NCBI GenBank assembly: GCA_046719185.1
Contig: JBDNDK010000125.1
Location: 1 to 7,162 of the forward strand
Length of the DNA: 7,162 nucleotides
Source: JBDNDK01 sp046719185
GTDB taxonomy: Bacteria; Armatimonadota; UBA5829
Direction of reading: 5' to 3'
Shown here piece after piece: positions 6,169 to 7,162 of this stretch. Within the stretch, counting starts at the first letter, position 1. Each line of letters begins with the position of its first letter. The notes beneath the pieces are model-generated. The model saw only the letters and a program-made list of their open reading frames with translations. It made no database searches and was not told the origin of the DNA. Position numbers and translations under genes: made by a program.

Positions 6169-7162
6169 CTATGCACTAAGCCATATTCCTTTGTCATTAT
6201 CTTGTATGTGATATTTTTTTATAAATTCAGAAAACTCGTCTAATGATAATGGTGAGCTGACAAGATGTCCTTGAATAGAATCTACCATTAGTGAGCCTAC
6301 TGTTTCCAATTGTTCTTCATTTTCAACTCCTACTGCAATAACTTCTTTACCAAGATTTCTAGCAGTAGCTATTATTGAAGCTGCAATAGAAACACTTGAC
6401 CAATTATCTCCGGAATCGCCTTTTAGAAGAGCACCATTAATTTTAACACAATCAACAGGTGCATCTTTCAGGTTCATAAGAGAGATTGGTCCTGTTCCAA
6501 AATCTTCAAGAATAATATTAATTCCCATTTCTCTTAATTCTTTTATTTTATTCATCATAACACTTGGTGCAGATATAATTGACTGACCGGATATTTCAAA
6601 TCCTAATGATGTAGGTTTTATTTTGTATTCTTCAAGTGCATTTTTTATTGCTGCCATTGTATCAGGTTTTCTTAGTTGAATATCGCTTATATTAAGAGTT
6701 ATTTTAATATCACCATATCCCATATCATTCCAAAGTTTTATATTTGAGCAAACATTGTTCAAAACAAAATCACCTATTTGAGCAATGAGACCTGTTTCCT
6801 CAGCATATTTTATGAAATTACCAGCAGATAGTTTTCCTTTTGATGGATGATTCCACCTGATAAGAGCTTCTGCTCCTGTTAATATATTTGACAATGGTTC
6901 TATTCTTGGTTGATAGAATACTTCAAATTCATTATTTCTAAGAGCAATTCTTAAGTCTCTATCCATTATCATTTTTTCATAGGTTTCAGCATCCATATCT
7001 GGATGATATATCTGATAATTATTTCTTCCAAGTTCTTTTGCTTTATACATAGCTGTATCAGCTTTTTTAATTAACTCATTAACATCATTTCCGTCCTTTG
7101 GATATATACATATACCAATACTTGCACCGATGTTTATTTCATTTCCATTAATAAAAAATGGG
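6169..7162 (-). CDS. GGDEF-EAL domain protein with degenerate EAL domain (5' truncated)
   Basis: The frame is open to the right edge, leaving 330 visible residues from the C-terminal side. Residues ~1-52 are the end of a GGDEF (diguanylate cyclase-type) domain: 'IGASIGICIYPKDG', 'LIKKADTAMYKAKELGRN'. The GGDEF motif itself is off the window. An EAL domain follows (~70-315): 'FYQPRI', 'AEALIRWNHP' (EAL at 98-100), 'AEETGLI', 'NIS' (157-159), and Gln297 in 'IQGHLVSSP'. Active EAL phosphodiesterases hydrolyse c-di-GMP with a two-metal site. Here several site residues differ: 'EISG' (189-192) for E(I/L)TE, 'EDFGTGPISL' (from 219) for DDFGTGYSSL, 'KIN' (240-242) for KID, and 'AVGVE' (276-280) for AEGVE, which removes the glutamate proposed as general base. 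I infer little or no phosphodiesterase activity; the domain may bind c-di-GMP or regulate the GGDEF half. No membrane segment lies in the visible part. The gene ends in TAG and is convergent with the operon. Confidence 0.93.
   Translation of the reverse strand, partial: PFFINGNEINIGASIGICIYPKDGNDVNELIKKADTAMYKAKELGRNNYQIYHPDMDAETYEKMIMDRDLRIALRNNEFEVFYQPRIEPLSNILTGAEALIRWNHPSKGKLSAGNFIKYAEETGLIAQIGDFVLNNVCSNIKLWNDMGYGDIKITLNISDIQLRKPDTMAAIKNALEEYKIKPTSLGFEISGQSIISAPSVMMNKIKELREMGINIILEDFGTGPISLMNLKDAPVDCVKINGALLKGDSGDNWSSVSIAASIIATARNLGKEVIAVGVENEEQLETVGSLMVDSIQGHLVSSPLSLDEFSEFIKKYHIQDNDKGIWLSA

Noticed and set aside
6169..7050. The Met at 7048-7050 as the true start of the EAL gene
   Set aside because: The frame stays open to the window edge, and the extra 37 residues continue a GGDEF domain ('IGASIGICIYPKDG'), so this Met is internal.

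Overview
This window is an AT-rich bacterial segment with tightly packed genes and strong use of AGA/AAA/ATA-type codons. Every reading frame is intact under the standard code. The S-adenosylhomocysteinase is the best lineage clue. It is the short bacterial/archaeal type, with 'HVTTETANL' and 'DNRYGTGQS' signatures and a C-terminus ending in 'SWTEGT', which I associate with Cyanobacteria and related groups. Together with the low GC and the GGDEF/EAL signalling gene, this fits a non-photosynthetic cyanobacterial relative (Melainabacteria-like) or another AT-rich candidate phylum. That placement is an inference of low certainty. I see no rRNA, tRNA, CRISPR array, insertion sequence or phage gene.

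Layout: (1) Positions 1-1188 (+) hold the C-terminal part of a heparinase II/III-like polysaccharide lyase, cut by the left edge. (2) Positions 1189-1359 are a 171-bp intergenic gap, the only sizeable one. (3) Positions 1360-6164 (+) form a compact five-gene run with gaps of 29, 9, 5 and 16 bp, probably one operon: sugar-nucleotide pyrophosphorylase, S-adenosylhomocysteinase (ahcY), WecG/TagA/CpsF (GT26) glycosyltransferase, PfkB-family kinase, and ComF-like phosphoribosyltransferase. (4) Positions 6169-7162 (-) hold a convergent GGDEF-EAL protein, cut by the right edge. Its stop codon is only 4 bp from the comF-like stop.

The operon mixes two themes. The nucleotidyltransferase and GT26 enzyme point to building a surface polysaccharide or lipid-linked glycan, and the upstream lyase also acts on polysaccharide. 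AhcY and the PfkB kinase would fit methyl-cycle housekeeping: AhcY releases adenosine and homocysteine, and a kinase of this superfamily could phosphorylate the adenosine, though its substrate cannot be read from sequence.

The most notable observation is that the EAL domain has lost several catalytic and metal-binding residues (AVGVE for AEGVE, EDFG for DDFG, KIN for KID, EISG for E-TE). It is therefore probably not an active c-di-GMP phosphodiesterase. I found no clearly new biological system here; the other findings are modest.
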